Source of the DNA: Cytobacillus oceanisediminis
GTDB lineage: Bacteria; Bacillota; Bacilli; Bacillales; Cytobacillaceae
Assembly: GCF_003182355.1 (NCBI RefSeq)
Contig: NZ_QGTW01000010.1
Coordinates: 1-64,000 of the forward strand
Direction: 5' to 3'
DNA length: 64,000 nt
Notes under the pieces: generated by a model
Databases searched by the model: none
What the model saw: only the letters and a program-made list of their open reading frames with translations
Told to the model about the DNA's origin: nothing
Translations under genes and position numbers: made by a program
Part shown: positions 9,565-19,258 of the stretch, piece after piece
How positions within the stretch are numbered: position 1 is the stretch's first letter
Layout of the letters: each line of letters starts with the position of its first letter

Positions 9565-11130
9565 TTATCTAAATGCGAATTTTGAAAGTAATTTTCCAAC
9601 CAATGGAATCCGAATAAGCTCATTCTTTTTAATTAATCCAAAAATTAACAATAGCAATAAATAAAGGGCAACAATGGCAGCTGAAATAAGAATAACCCTT
9701 ATAGCTGTATTCATGGTTTGAGGAAGTATTTCACTTAGGAGCCAGAAGCCTAAGCCTCCTGATAAACCCATTGCAACAAACGCTTTTAAATAGTCTCTAA
9801 CATAAAATGTAAAAGATATCGCTTTTAGAACGGTTGCAAAATGAAGCATCGTAACCAGAACTGTCCCTACCAGGATTCCCATTGCTACTCCGTTAATGCC
9901 GAATGCAGGCTGGCTCGCCAGCAGAAATATGACAGCTGTTTTTACGATTGCGCCAATCAAGCTGTTGATCATAGCTGCTCTCGCAAGGTTTAATGCCTGC
10001 AAGGTAGCCTGAAGAGGTCCTTGGTAATAATAAAAAAGAAAGAATGGAGCCATTAATTTAATAAAATGTGAACCTCTTGAGGAACCATACATAACCTCCA
10101 TCAATTGATCGGAAAGGACATACAGAACCACAACTGCCAATCCCCCTGTAATGAATGCAAACCGAAGTGCCTGCTGAAGTCTATATTCAATAAGGCTCAT
10201 ATTATTTTTAGAGTTCGCCTCACTTATTGCCGGAACAAGAGAGGTTGACAGAGAGTAAGTAATAAAAGAAGGAAGCATGAGAAGCGGCATAGCGAAACCA
10301 GTTAGCGCACCATATTGCTTCGTAGCAGTTATTGCAGCTACACCGGCTATGGAAAGGCTCTGGGAAACAACGATCGGCTCAAAAAACCAGGCGACAGAAC
10401 CGATCATTCTGCTTCCGGTTGTCGGAAGGGCAACGGTCATCAATTCGTTAAATGTACTTTTGCCGGACTGAACATATTTAAAAAATTGTTTCCTTACTCT
10501 AAATTTCTTTTTTAGTTTAAAAGTGGTCAATAAATAAATTAAAGATGCAAGCTCCCCTATAACAGCTGCTAACATAGCTCCCGCGGCTGCATACTCAATC
10601 CCATATGGCAGAAATGCCTTTGTCATAAGGGCAATCAGGCTGATTCTTACGATTTGTTCGATGACCTGGGAATATGCAGCCGGCTTCATATTCTGCCTGC
10701 CCTGGAAATATCCCCTTATTACAGAGGAAATGGCAATGATCGGTACAATTGGCGCTATGGCCATCAAGGGCAAATGAGTGCGGTTATCGGTAAATAGCGT
10801 TTCTGATAAAAGTGGAGCGAGCAGAATTAAAGCTGGAGTGAAAATAACAGAAAGTGAGATAGTAGTTGCTAATGATACAACTAATATTTTCTTTATTTTT
10901 GCTGTGTCTCCCCGTGCCTCCGCTTCGGCAACATTTTTTGAAATTGCTACCGGCAGCCCGAGCTGAGTAATGGTGACAACAAGTATCATTGTAGGAAAAG
11001 CCATCATATAAAGGCCGACGCCTTCCTCGCCTATAGAGCGGGCAATAACAATCCGGTTTATAAATCCCAAGACCCTGGTCACCAGGCCTGCAGCCAGCAG
11101 GATCATGGTACCTTTCAGAAATTTGGACAT
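9565..11130 (-). CDS. spoVB: Stage V sporulation protein B, polysaccharide/lipid-flippase family
   Basis: 521 residues with about 14 predicted membrane helices, MOP-superfamily flippase type. The N-terminus MSKFLKGTMILLAAGLVTRVLGFINRIVIAR, blocks such as IGEEGVGLYMMAFPTMI and VIRGYFQGRQNM, and the end LIRIPLVGKLLSKFAF match B. subtilis SpoVB in sequence and length. SpoVB acts in the mother cell for spore cortex peptidoglycan synthesis, probably as a lipid-linked precursor flippase. It is on the minus strand, divergent from comN, as in B. subtilis. Confidence 0.95.
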   Translation of the reverse strand: MSKFLKGTMILLAAGLVTRVLGFINRIVIARSIGEEGVGLYMMAFPTMILVVTITQLGLPVAISKNVAEAEARGDTAKIKKILVVSLATTISLSVIFTPALILLAPLLSETLFTDNRTHLPLMAIAPIVPIIAISSVIRGYFQGRQNMKPAAYSQVIEQIVRISLIALMTKAFLPYGIEYAAAGAMLAAVIGELASLIYLLTTFKLKKKFRVRKQFFKYVQSGKSTFNELMTVALPTTGSRMIGSVAWFFEPIVVSQSLSIAGVAAITATKQYGALTGFAMPLLMLPSFITYSLSTSLVPAISEANSKNNMSLIEYRLQQALRFAFITGGLAVVVLYVLSDQLMEVMYGSSRGSHFIKLMAPFFLFYYYQGPLQATLQALNLARAAMINSLIGAIVKTAVIFLLASQPAFGINGVAMGILVGTVLVTMLHFATVLKAISFTFYVRDYLKAFVAMGLSGGLGFWLLSEILPQTMNTAIRVILISAAIVALYLLLLLIFGLIKKNELIRIPLVGKLLSKFAFR

Positions 11131-11263
11131 TCAACTCCCTGCCTTCTCAAAATGGGTGATATCATATACAATTAACTATATGCAAGAGAGTGGACAGAGC
11201 ATGACAAGCTAGGATAATTTCCGTGAGTTCAATAGAAAGAAATTGGCGGGGAGGCGGCTGAAA

Positions 11264-11560
11264 ATGAAGATCGGCCATGAATATGATTATTTTCGGACTG
11301 AAGTAAAGCCAGCGTTGGAGAGTAAATTAGATGAATTTCGACTGCTTGGCTATGAAAAAGTGACAGAGCAGGAGCTATGGGAATACCTTATCAAGAAAAA
11401 GTGGAAAAAACCAAACGGAAATGTCAGGCTATTCAAAATTGTTGAGGAGATAATGGCTGTAAAAGTAAGTGAATACATCCATTATGCTACAATTGAAGCT
11501 TTTAAAGGGACGGGCTTTGCTTTGGATAGCGAAGAAGACAGAAGAGAACTTTTGAAATAA
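11264..11560 (+). CDS. comN: Post-transcriptional regulator ComN (YrzD family)
   Basis: 98 residues. The ATG at 11264 lies 8 bp after GGGGAGG; a TTG seven codons earlier would place the box inside the gene. The protein is small, charged and helical (HEYDYFRTEVKPALESKLDEF, then VTEQELWEYLIKKKWKK), typical of the ComN family. In B. subtilis ComN controls comE mRNA and localises with DivIVA. The position between spoVB and secDF is conserved. Confidence 0.85.
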   Translation: MKIGHEYDYFRTEVKPALESKLDEFRLLGYEKVTEQELWEYLIKKKWKKPNGNVRLFKIVEEIMAVKVSEYIHYATIEAFKGTGFALDSEEDRRELLK

Positions 11561-11607
11561 TTTGGATGTTCCATATTTTTTCAATTTTTAACATAAACTA
11601 AGACAAA

Positions 11608-11636
11608 TTGACAGGTTTTGCAATCTGTTTCATAAT
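11608..11636 (+). promoter_or_regulatory. Sigma-A type promoter for secDF
   Basis: TTGACA (11608-11613) and CATAAT (11631-11636) are separated by 17 bp. The predicted start near 11643 leaves a leader of about 290 nt before secDF. Confidence 0.75.
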
Positions 11637-11642
11637 TAAACG

Positions 11643-11934
11643 TGGAGTTTAATGGCCTGAACAATCAATCTAACTATAAACACATATATGCAAGTGTGAA
11701 CGATTATGGCGAAAGAAGGCCCTGGCTGGAAACGAGGGAGTCTTTTGAATGCCTGGTTGCATTAAGTTTGTAATGCGATTGTCTTTGTAAGCCCGTTCTA
11801 CAAAAACATAATGGCAAAATTGCTATGATACCAGTTTCATTTTATCCTGCATTAACGGGCAGTAAGCCCCCCAATGATTGAGTTTCACTTTATATGCCTG
11901 TAGCGGGCGAGTAGCTAAGGAGGATTTATACATA
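11643..11934 (+). other. Long secDF leader with possible structure, unidentified
   Basis: No ORF. AAGCCCGTT near 11789 is complementary to AACGGGC near 11854, and GCGGGC recurs near 11903. The segment GGCGAAAGAAGGCCCTGGCTGG near 11709 and a TGCATTAAG...TAATGC pair near 11757 suggest further folding. I do not recognise a riboswitch class. The secDF ribosome binding site TAAGGAGG closes the leader. Confidence 0.4.
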
Positions 11935-14202
11935 ATGGTAAAGCGCAGCCGTATCGTTGCTTTCTTCCTCATTGTTGTATTGATAGGAAGTTTGGCAGGG
12001 GCAACGACAAACAACATTTTAAAAAATATTAAGCTTGGCCTTGATTTGCAGGGTGGCTTTGAGGTGCTCTATGAAGTTTCTCCTGCTGAAGATGGCCAAA
12101 AGATTGATAAAGAAGTTTTAGCAAGTACTGCTGAAGCTCTGGATAGACGGATAAATGTCCTTGGGGTCAGTGAACCCAATATCCAAATTGAGGGTGATAA
12201 TAGAATCCGGGTACAGCTTGCAGGAGTAACGGATCAAAACAAGGCCCGGGAGATCCTTTCCACGGAAGCAAATCTTTCGTTCAGGGACGTAAATGACCAG
12301 AAGATGATGGATGGATCCGACCTTGCAGAAGGCGGAGCAAAGCAAACCTTTGACGAAAATGGCAAACCTAGTGTTTCCTTGAAACTGAAAAGTGCAAGCA
12401 AATTTAAAGAAGTAACCGAAAAAATTGTCAATATGGGACCTCCTAATAACTTGCTTGTTATTTGGCTTGATTTTGAGGAAGGCAAAGATTCCTTCCAAGC
12501 TGAAGCCGGGAAAGAAGATCCAAAATATTTATCTGCACCACAAGTAAGTCAAATTTTTAACCAGGATACGGTTTCCATTGTCGGAAACTTTACTATTGAT
12601 GAAGCTCAAACGCTGTCAGACTTATTGAATGCTGGTTCTCTGCCTGTACAGCTTGATGAAGTATATTCCACATCGGTTGGCGCAAAATTTGGGGAACAGG
12701 CAATGGATAAGACCATTCTTGCCGGTATAATTGGAATAGCCATTATATTCCTTTACATGATTGCTGTATATCGTTTCCCAGGACTTATCGCAACAATCAC
12801 ACTATCATTTTATATTTATCTCATCTTACTTATATTTGACTGGATGAATGGGGTATTGACTTTGCCAGGTATCGCCGCACTTATTTTAGGGGTGGGTATG
12901 GCTGTCGATGCGAATATCATCACATACGAGAGAATCAAGGAAGAAATGAAAGTGGGAAGGACGATTAAATCAGCTTTCCAAGCTGGAGGAAAAAATTCCC
13001 TTTCTACAATTTTTGATGCCAATATCACAACCATACTTGCCGCTACCGTATTATTCCTTTATGGGACAAGCTCTGTAAAGGGGTTTGCAACCATGCTTAT
13101 TATTAGTATTCTGGCAAGCTTTATCACAGCTGTATATGGATCAAGGTTATTGCTTGGATTATGGGTAAATAGCAAATTCTTAAATAATAAGCCAGGATGG
13201 TTTGGTGTCAAGAAAAACGAAATGAAGGATATTGCTGAGAACTTTGACACACTTGATTTGCCTACAAAGTATGATAAGTTCGACTTTGTTGCACACCGAA
13301 AAAAATTCTTTATTATTTCTGGAGCTTTGATTGCTGCTGGAATAATCATTCTTGCTGTTTTTCGTTTGAATCTTGGAATTGACTTTTCAAGCGGAACACG
13401 TATTGAATTGCTTGCAAATGATTCTTTGACTAAAGAAGAAGTGCAAACACAACTGTCTCAAGTTGGTCTTGTAACAGATGATATTGTCATTTCCGGGAAC
13501 GACAAAGAAATTGGGGTAGCCAGAATAAAGGATGTCCTTACAAAAGACGAGATTGCTGATATGAAGTCACACTTCAAGGAAGAGTTCGGTGCCGAACCAA
13601 ATGTCAGCACGGTTTCTCCTACTGTCGGAAAAGAACTTGCCAAAAATGCGCTAATCGCGTTAGTAATAGCATCAGTTGGCATTATAATCTATGTTACTAT
13701 CCGCTTTGAAATTTACATGGCGATCGCGGCGGTTATAGCTTTACTCCATGATGCATTCTTTATCATCGCTGTCTTTAGTTTTACGAGGATGGAAGTGGAT
13801 TTAACATTTATTGCCGCAGTATTGACCGTCGTTGGTTATTCGATTAATGATACAATCGTTACCTTTGACCGGATGCGGGAAAATATGCAGAAAAAGAAAA
13901 AGCTCAAGACATTTGAGGATATTGCTGATGTTGTAAACCGAAGCCTGCGTCAAACGCTTGGCCGTTCCATTAATACAGTATTGACGGTTGTAATTGCCGT
14001 TGTGGCCTTGCTTATTTTTGGAAGTGAGTCGATCAGAAATTTCTCCTTTGCGCTCCTTATCGGTTTGATTGCCGGTACGTATTCATCCATATTCCTTGCA
14101 GCACAATTATGGGCCGTTTGGAAAGGTAAAGAACTGAAGAAAAAAGGCGTTATTAAAACTGTTAAAGAAAAAAGGAAAATCAGTGACGAACCGCAAGTTT
14201 AA
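11935..14202 (+). CDS. secDF: SecDF, fused protein-export membrane protein
   Basis: 755 residues from the ATG at 11935, preceded by TAAGGAGG. The SecD half has LGLDLQGGFEVLYEV, the P1 periplasmic domain, and VGMAVDANIITYERIKEE. The SecF half (from about residue 450) has LGIDFSSGTRIE and VGYSINDTIVTFDRMREN, with 12 helices in total. It uses proton motive force to draw translocating chains out of SecYEG. The fusion into one chain is usual for Bacillus. It has its own promoter and a terminator right after. Confidence 0.98.
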   Translation: MVKRSRIVAFFLIVVLIGSLAGATTNNILKNIKLGLDLQGGFEVLYEVSPAEDGQKIDKEVLASTAEALDRRINVLGVSEPNIQIEGDNRIRVQLAGVTDQNKAREILSTEANLSFRDVNDQKMMDGSDLAEGGAKQTFDENGKPSVSLKLKSASKFKEVTEKIVNMGPPNNLLVIWLDFEEGKDSFQAEAGKEDPKYLSAPQVSQIFNQDTVSIVGNFTIDEAQTLSDLLNAGSLPVQLDEVYSTSVGAKFGEQAMDKTILAGIIGIAIIFLYMIAVYRFPGLIATITLSFYIYLILLIFDWMNGVLTLPGIAALILGVGMAVDANIITYERIKEEMKVGRTIKSAFQAGGKNSLSTIFDANITTILAATVLFLYGTSSVKGFATMLIISILASFITAVYGSRLLLGLWVNSKFLNNKPGWFGVKKNEMKDIAENFDTLDLPTKYDKFDFVAHRKKFFIISGALIAAGIIILAVFRLNLGIDFSSGTRIELLANDSLTKEEVQTQLSQVGLVTDDIVISGNDKEIGVARIKDVLTKDEIADMKSHFKEEFGAEPNVSTVSPTVGKELAKNALIALVIASVGIIIYVTIRFEIYMAIAAVIALLHDAFFIIAVFSFTRMEVDLTFIAAVLTVVGYSINDTIVTFDRMRENMQKKKKLKTFEDIADVVNRSLRQTLGRSINTVLTVVIAVVALLIFGSESIRNFSFALLIGLIAGTYSSIFLAAQLWAVWKGKELKKKGVIKTVKEKRKISDEPQV

Positions 14203-14214
14203 TATCTTCATTAG

Positions 14215-14247
14215 AAAAACCTCAGGCTAAAAACCTGGGGTTTTTGC
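14215..14247 (+). terminator. Terminator after secDF
   Basis: AAACCTCAGG and CCTGGGGTTT form a 10-bp stem with one mismatch around CTAAAAA, followed by TTTTTG. Confidence 0.85.
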
Positions 14248-14385
14248 TTATGCGGATTAGTGATATATACAATTTAAAGCTGGCAAAATAGAAGCATTTT
14301 AGGGCTGCTGTTTAGCAAAAAAGGTTAATGATTCCGTAAAATAGGATAAACTAACAACAAGTCCAGGGAGGAAGGAAGTTTAACG

Positions 14386-15282
14386 TTGGAAAAAAATGAT
14401 CGTTTTAAGAAAGCTGAATTTGCTGCGATGATTGGCATCGTTGGCAATATTGCGCTTGCTGCTCTCAAATGGGGAATTGGTGTTTATTCGGGAAGTAAGG
14501 CATTGGTAGCGGATGCTGTACATTCTGCCTCGGATGTCGCAGGTTCCTTTGCCGTTTATTTGGGATTAAGGGCCGCAAAGCAGCCGCCTGATGAGGACCA
14601 TCCATATGGGCATGGAAAGGCTGAAATGATCGCAGCCATAATCGTTGCCGTTTTATTGTTCCTGGTAGGGATAGAAATAGGCAGATCATCATTTGAAGCA
14701 TTTTTTTCACCGATTGAACCGCCTAAGACCATTGCGATTGTTGCGGTTATAATTTCAATAATTGTAAAGGAAGCGATGTTTCGGTATAAGTTCAATTTGG
14801 GAAAGAAGTTAAATAGCGATGCTTTAATTGTAAATGCCTATGAGCATCGGTCGGATGTTTATTCTTCTATCGCAGCCCTAATAGGGATTGGCAGTGCTGT
14901 CATAGGCGGAAAAATGGGTATTGGATGGCTGGAATATGCAGACCCTGTAGCTGGGATTATTGTTTCGCTCATGGTTATTAAAATGGCATGGCATCTTGGC
15001 AAAGAGTCAATACACAGCACTCTTGATCATGTCCTCCATGAGGAAGAGACGATTGAGATGCGCAAAACTGCCGAATCTGTAAACCATGTAAAAAGAATAG
15101 ACGAATTGCATGCAAGAGAACACGGTCACTATGTGATTGTTGATATCAAAGTGTCTGTTAACCCTAATATGAGTGTAGAGGATGGCCACCGGGTTGGCAA
15201 AGAGGTTAAACGCAAATTGCTTGAGCTCGAAAATGTCCAAAATGTCTTTGTCCATATTAACCCGTATAGCGAAGAGGGGTAA
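14386..15282 (+). CDS. Cation diffusion facilitator family efflux transporter
   Basis: 298 residues from a TTG (GGGAGGAAGG upstream). Six membrane helices; the metal site is formed by DAVHSASDVAGS in helix 2 and HRSDVYSS in helix 5, with HPYGHGKAE in the loop and a His/Asp-containing cytoplasmic domain (HAREHGHYVIVDIKVSV) at the end. CDF proteins exchange cytoplasmic divalent metal for protons; the D/H-D pattern fits Zn, Fe, Co or Mn, and in Bacillus close relatives (MneP/MneS) export manganese. The substrate cannot be fixed from sequence. It sits between secDF and lapA. Confidence 0.9.
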   Translation: MEKNDRFKKAEFAAMIGIVGNIALAALKWGIGVYSGSKALVADAVHSASDVAGSFAVYLGLRAAKQPPDEDHPYGHGKAEMIAAIIVAVLLFLVGIEIGRSSFEAFFSPIEPPKTIAIVAVIISIIVKEAMFRYKFNLGKKLNSDALIVNAYEHRSDVYSSIAALIGIGSAVIGGKMGIGWLEYADPVAGIIVSLMVIKMAWHLGKESIHSTLDHVLHEEETIEMRKTAESVNHVKRIDELHAREHGHYVIVDIKVSVNPNMSVEDGHRVGKEVKRKLLELENVQNVFVHINPYSEEG

Positions 15283-15311
15283 CCTAGAGACAAATGTAAG
15301 GGGAGAGGATT

Positions 15312-15629
15312 ATGAAATTTCAATGGGCTTTATTATTTGGTTTTTTATTTGCCTTAATAGTAGCAGTATTTGCAGTCATCAATGTCGATGATGTAACTGT
15401 AAATTATTTATTTGGGGAAAGCCAATGGCCATTAATTCTGGTGATCTTAAGTTCAGTTTTGATGGGCGGACTCATTGTCGGCTCAGTCGGCATTGTTCGC
15501 ATGTACTCCTTGCAAAGGCAAGTGAAATTGCTTAAAAGAGAAAATGACAAACTAAAAGCGGGACAGGACAAACCGGAAGATAGCCGCAAAGAAAAATTGG
15601 AAAAAGAATTGGACAGGGATATTCATTAG
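15312..15629 (+). CDS. LapA/DUF1049 family small membrane protein (YrvD-like)
   Basis: 105 residues with two membrane helices (WALLFGFLFALIVAVFAVI and WPLILVILSSVLMGGLIVGSVGI) joined by the conserved NVDDVTVNYLFGESQ, then a Lys/Glu-rich cytoplasmic coiled coil (LQRQVKLLKRENDKLKAG). LapA-type proteins of E. coli act in lipopolysaccharide assembly, but the role in Gram-positives is unknown. It is 29 bp after the CDF gene with GGGGAGAGG ahead of the ATG, so it is probably co-transcribed. Confidence 0.88.
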   Translation: MKFQWALLFGFLFALIVAVFAVINVDDVTVNYLFGESQWPLILVILSSVLMGGLIVGSVGIVRMYSLQRQVKLLKRENDKLKAGQDKPEDSRKEKLEKELDRDIH

Positions 15630-15638
15630 TTGAGGGGA

Positions 15639-15668
15639 GGGCCTGGACTATTAGTTCAAGCCCTTTTT
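15639..15668 (+). terminator. Terminator after lapA
   Basis: GGGCCTGGACT and AGTTCAAGCCC pair with G-T wobbles around ATT, then TTTTT. Confidence 0.8.
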
Positions 15669-15697
15669 AGAATTTTAGTGGCCATTAAATTGGGGAA

Positions 15698-15789
15698 GCT
15701 GATGATATATTTTAAAGGTTATTGATATATAACCAAACTTGATGAGATACTATGGAAGTTGTTGATATTTCTTCTAAAGTTGATGATTT
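15698..15789. repeat. Degenerate 20-bp-period array, consensus GTTGATGATAT (5 units)
   Basis: Units begin at 15698 (GCTGATGATAT), 15718 (GTTATTGATAT), 15738 (CTTGATGAGAT), 15758 (GTTGTTGATAT) and 15779 (GTTGATGATTT), with spacings of 20, 20, 20 and 21 bp. The rest of the 15.63-16.07 kb gap holds AT-rich sequence with no supported gene. Confidence 0.7.
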
Positions 15790-16019
15790 CAATAAATAAA
15801 CATGTTAATTTCAGTGAGTGAATGCTTTATTGCTTTTGCAATTCTTTTAGAGATTTTTACGATTTTTGAAGTAAAGTATACTTTTTTATAGTATTTATAG
15901 AGGACTAGCCTGCAGTTCCTGAAGAAATAGTCCAGCTGAGCCGCAACAGGCCCAATCCACACTTTCCCCTCCCACTTTTCTTTTTCCAAAAATGTATGGA
16001 ATATCACGATTTTCTTTTA

Positions 16020-16048
16020 TTGAAACGCCAGTCCCCCTCTTGTATAAT
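16020..16048 (+). promoter_or_regulatory. Sigma-A promoter for recJ-apt
   Basis: TTGAAA (16020-16025) and TATAAT (16043-16048) with a 17-bp spacer, about 22 bp before the recJ start codon. Confidence 0.85.
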
Positions 16049-16070
16049 TAATAAGCTGAGGGGTGAACGT

Positions 16071-18440
16071 ATGTTACATTCAAGAACGCGATGGATTGTT
16101 CGGCAAACACAGGAAGACAAAGTACAGCAGCTTGCTAAAGAATTGAATATTGCTCCTCTTGTTGCGTCGTTATTAATAAATCGCGGAATGGATACCGTTG
16201 AATCAGCACGGTATTTTTTATTGGATAAAGACCAGGAATTTCATGATCCTTTTTTAATGACAGATATGAAAATAGCTGTCTCCCGAATAAAAGAAGCGAT
16301 TGACAAACAGGAGCCAATTTTAATATTTGGTGATTATGATGCGGACGGCGTTACAAGTACCTCTGTCATGATGATGGCACTAAAGGACCTGGGGGCCAAT
16401 GTCCAATTCTACATACCGAATCGTTTTACCGAAGGCTATGGGCCTAATATACCAGCCTTTACACATGCCGCTGAGACAGGCATTGGTTTAATTATAACGG
16501 TAGATACAGGGATATCAGCAGTTAATGAAGCGAGAGCCGCAAAAGAGCTGGGAATGGACCTAATCATAACGGACCATCATGAGCCCGGGCCAGTGCTTCC
16601 TGAAGCATTGGCGATCATCCATCCGAAACATCCTGAGAGCAAGTACCCTTTTCGGGAATTGGCAGGTGTTGGAGTAGCATTTAAGCTTGCTCATGCGTTA
16701 TATGGGGAAATGCCAGCCCACCTTTTGGAAATCGCTGCCATAGGTACAATTGCTGACCTTGTTTCACTTAAAGGGGAAAACAGGCTGATTGCCAAGCGAG
16801 GGATTCGAAAGCTTAATTCGACTCAAAATATTGGATTAAATGCCTTATTTAAAGTAGCAGGGGTAGAGCTTCCCGCCATTACGGAAGAAACCATCGGCTT
16901 CTCGATTGCACCGCGCCTTAACGCAGTTGGCAGGCTGGAAAGCGCAGACCCTGCAGTCGACTTGCTATTGACTGATGATCCTTATGAAGCTCAAACAATT
17001 GCCGAGGAAATTGAACAGTTAAATAAAGAAAGACAAGCTATTGTCAATGATATCGCAGAACAAGCTATTAATGAAGTTGAAACCAAATTTCCAATCAGCG
17101 AAAATTCTGTGATTGTTGTAGGCAAGGAAGGATGGAATGCTGGAGTTATCGGAATTGTAGCCTCCAAGCTTGTAGAAAAGTTCTATCGGCCTACAATCGT
17201 CCTTAGCTTTGATTCTGAAAAAGGGCAGGCAAAGGGATCTGCCCGAAGCATAGAAGGTTTTGATTTATTTAAAAATCTATCTGAATGCCGGGATATTCTT
17301 CCCCATTTTGGAGGGCATCCTATGGCTGCCGGGATGACGCTGGAACTTAACTCAGTTGATGAGCTTCGCAGCAGGCTGAATAAACTTGCAAATGACCAGC
17401 TTACAGAAGAAGACTTTATCCCGGTAACAACGCTGGATGGGGTCATTGATCTCAAAGATATCAGTCTGTCCTCAATTGAAGAAATGCAATTGCTTTCTCC
17501 ATATGGCATGGGAAACCCCAAGCCGAAAGTTATGATTAAAGATGCAAATATTGCTGGCATAAGAAAAATCGGTTCCGAACAGAATCATATTAAAGTAACA
17601 ATTGAGAACGAAGGCTCTTCCCTAGATGGGATTGGCTTTGGACTCGGGCATTTATATGAACACATTTCACCTTATTCCAAGCTATCTGTTATTGGTGAGT
17701 TATCGATTAATGAATGGAATAATAACAAAAAGCCGCAAATCTTTTTGCAGGATATGGCAGTACACTCTTGGCAGCTGTTCGACATACGCAGTGTAAAGCG
17801 GCTTGAAAGGCTTCAAAGCGTTATTCCTGAGCAAAACACAATATGGATCTTCTTCAATGATGAAAACATTCCCAAATTTAGGACATATGCCGGCCATAAA
17901 ATGGTCAAAATAAATTCTATAGAGGAAGCTTCTTCTATAGAGCTGGATCATGCAAATATTGTTTTGGCAGACTTGCCTCCTTCAAAAGAAGTGCTGTCCA
18001 ATTTATTCTCGGGTAAAATTCCTGCTAGAATTTATGCGCATTTTTATAAAGAAGACAGCGATTATTTTAGTACTTTGCCGACCAGGGACCATTTTAAATG
18101 GTATTTTGCTTTGCTTGCTAAAAAGGGGCCCATTGATATAAAGCGGTATGGCAATGATATTGCCAAGCATAAGGGATGGAGCAGAGAAACGGTAGATTTT
18201 ATGTCACAAGTGTTTTTTGAATTGGATTTTGTTAAAATAAACAATGGTGTTATATCCTTAACCAATACATCGAATAAACGTGATTTGGCTGATTCACGAA
18301 CTTATCAGCAAAAACAGGCACAATATACTCTTGAGAGCGATTTGCTCTATTCATCCTTTCAGCAGCTCAAAGACTGGTTTGATGAAATTATGCAAGGGGC
18401 TGTTAAATTTGAGGAGGCAAAGGAAGAAAAATGGACTTAA
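16071..18440 (+). CDS. recJ: Single-stranded-DNA-specific exonuclease RecJ
   Basis: 789 residues from the ATG at 16071, after GAGGGGTGAAC; the frame is open further upstream but that part overlaps the promoter. DHH phosphoesterase motifs: [10 protein letters not shown] at 87-96 (motif I), ITVDTGISA, and TDHHEPG (motif III). DHHA1 follows with [11 protein letters not shown] and an OB-fold region, then a Bacillus-type C-terminal extension that brings the length close to the 786 residues I recall for B. subtilis. RecJ degrades ssDNA 5'-3' in RecFOR-type recombination and mismatch repair. It overlaps apt by 10 bp. Confidence 0.97.
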   Translation: MLHSRTRWIVRQTQEDKVQQLAKELNIAPLVASLLINRGMDTVESARYFLLDKDQEFHDPFLMTDMKIAVSRIKEAIDKQEPILIFGDYDADGVTSTSVMMMALKDLGANVQFYIPNRFTEGYGPNIPAFTHAAETGIGLIITVDTGISAVNEARAAKELGMDLIITDHHEPGPVLPEALAIIHPKHPESKYPFRELAGVGVAFKLAHALYGEMPAHLLEIAAIGTIADLVSLKGENRLIAKRGIRKLNSTQNIGLNALFKVAGVELPAITEETIGFSIAPRLNAVGRLESADPAVDLLLTDDPYEAQTIAEEIEQLNKERQAIVNDIAEQAINEVETKFPISENSVIVVGKEGWNAGVIGIVASKLVEKFYRPTIVLSFDSEKGQAKGSARSIEGFDLFKNLSECRDILPHFGGHPMAAGMTLELNSVDELRSRLNKLANDQLTEEDFIPVTTLDGVIDLKDISLSSIEEMQLLSPYGMGNPKPKVMIKDANIAGIRKIGSEQNHIKVTIENEGSSLDGIGFGLGHLYEHISPYSKLSVIGELSINEWNNNKKPQIFLQDMAVHSWQLFDIRSVKRLERLQSVIPEQNTIWIFFNDENIPKFRTYAGHKMVKINSIEEASSIELDHANIVLADLPPSKEVLSNLFSGKIPARIYAHFYKEDSDYFSTLPTRDHFKWYFALLAKKGPIDIKRYGNDIAKHKGWSRETVDFMSQVFFELDFVKINNGVISLTNTSNKRDLADSRTYQQKQAQYTLESDLLYSSFQQLKDWFDEIMQGAVKFEEAKEEKWT

Positions 18441-18943
18441 AACAGTTTGTAACAATTGTTGAGGACTGGCCAAAGCCAGGAATTAAGTTTAAAGATATTA
18501 CAACATTAATGGATAATGGCGATGCTTATAAATATGCGACTGACCAGATTGTTGAATATGCACGTGAAAAACAAATCGACCTGGTTGTCGGGCCAGAAGC
18601 CCGCGGTTTCATTATTGGCTGTCCGGTAGCCTATTCTTTGGGAGTGGGATTTGCGCCTGTTCGTAAGGAAGGCAAGCTTCCGCGCGAAACGGTCAAGGTA
18701 AACTATGGCCTTGAATACGGCAAAGATGTGTTAACTATTCATAAAGATGCAATCAAACCTGGACAAAGAGTTTTGATCACTGATGACCTGCTGGCAACAG
18801 GCGGAACGATTGATGCAACAATTAAGCTTGTCGAAGAGCTTGGCGGAGTGGTAGCAGGGATTGCATTCCTAATCGAATTAACATACTTAGATGGCCGTAA
18901 AAAACTGGATAACTACGATATCCTGACATTAATGCAATATTAA
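18431..18943 (+). CDS. apt: Adenine phosphoribosyltransferase
   Basis: 170 residues. The PRPP-binding motif is [13 protein letters not shown] near 118-130, and the family start [24 protein letters not shown] and [10 protein letters not shown] are present. It salvages adenine to AMP using phosphoribosyl pyrophosphate. It starts inside the 3' end of recJ with AGGAGGCAAAGG as ribosome binding site, so the two are co-transcribed. The relA gene follows after a terminator. Confidence 0.97.
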   Translation: MDLKQFVTIVEDWPKPGIKFKDITTLMDNGDAYKYATDQIVEYAREKQIDLVVGPEARGFIIGCPVAYSLGVGFAPVRKEGKLPRETVKVNYGLEYGKDVLTIHKDAIKPGQRVLITDDLLATGGTIDATIKLVEELGGVVAGIAFLIELTYLDGRKKLDNYDILTLMQY

Positions 18944-18963
18944 AACCATCCAATTATACTTCA

Positions 18964-18996
18964 GGAGAGCGCCGGACGAAACGGGCGCTCTTTTTA
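18964..18996 (+). terminator. Terminator after apt
   Basis: GAGCGCC and GGGCGCTC form a strong stem around a 9-nt loop, followed by TTTTT. Confidence 0.88.
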
Positions 18997-19120
18997 ATTT
19001 AATTTAATTTTTAATGCCCAATATAAAGGGCTTTCATTGCCAATAATGGAAATATAAAAAGAATTTCCAACAAAATACGACAAAATTTTTGCTATTCCCA
19101 TAAAAATAACAGTCTATCCC

Positions 19121-19149
19121 TTTACATCTGCACTTTTTTTTTCGATAAT
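19121..19149 (+). promoter_or_regulatory. Probable promoter for relA
   Basis: TTTACA (19121-19126) and GATAAT (19144-19149) with a 17-bp spacer. The very AT-rich stretch to the relA start contains another TATAAT near 19193, so the start site is not certain. Confidence 0.6.
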
Positions 19150-19258
19150 AGTAGCAATCATTAATTTTTTATTAATTATAAAATTTTTTTATATAATTTT
19201 TTTTAAGAGAAAAAGCATTATGCATTTGCATAAAATTTAGTGAGATAAAGGTGATTCC

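Noticed and set aside
15789-16007. 72-codon minus-strand ORF upstream of recJ
   Set aside because: No ribosome binding site, AT-driven composition, and it covers the region next to the recJ promoter.
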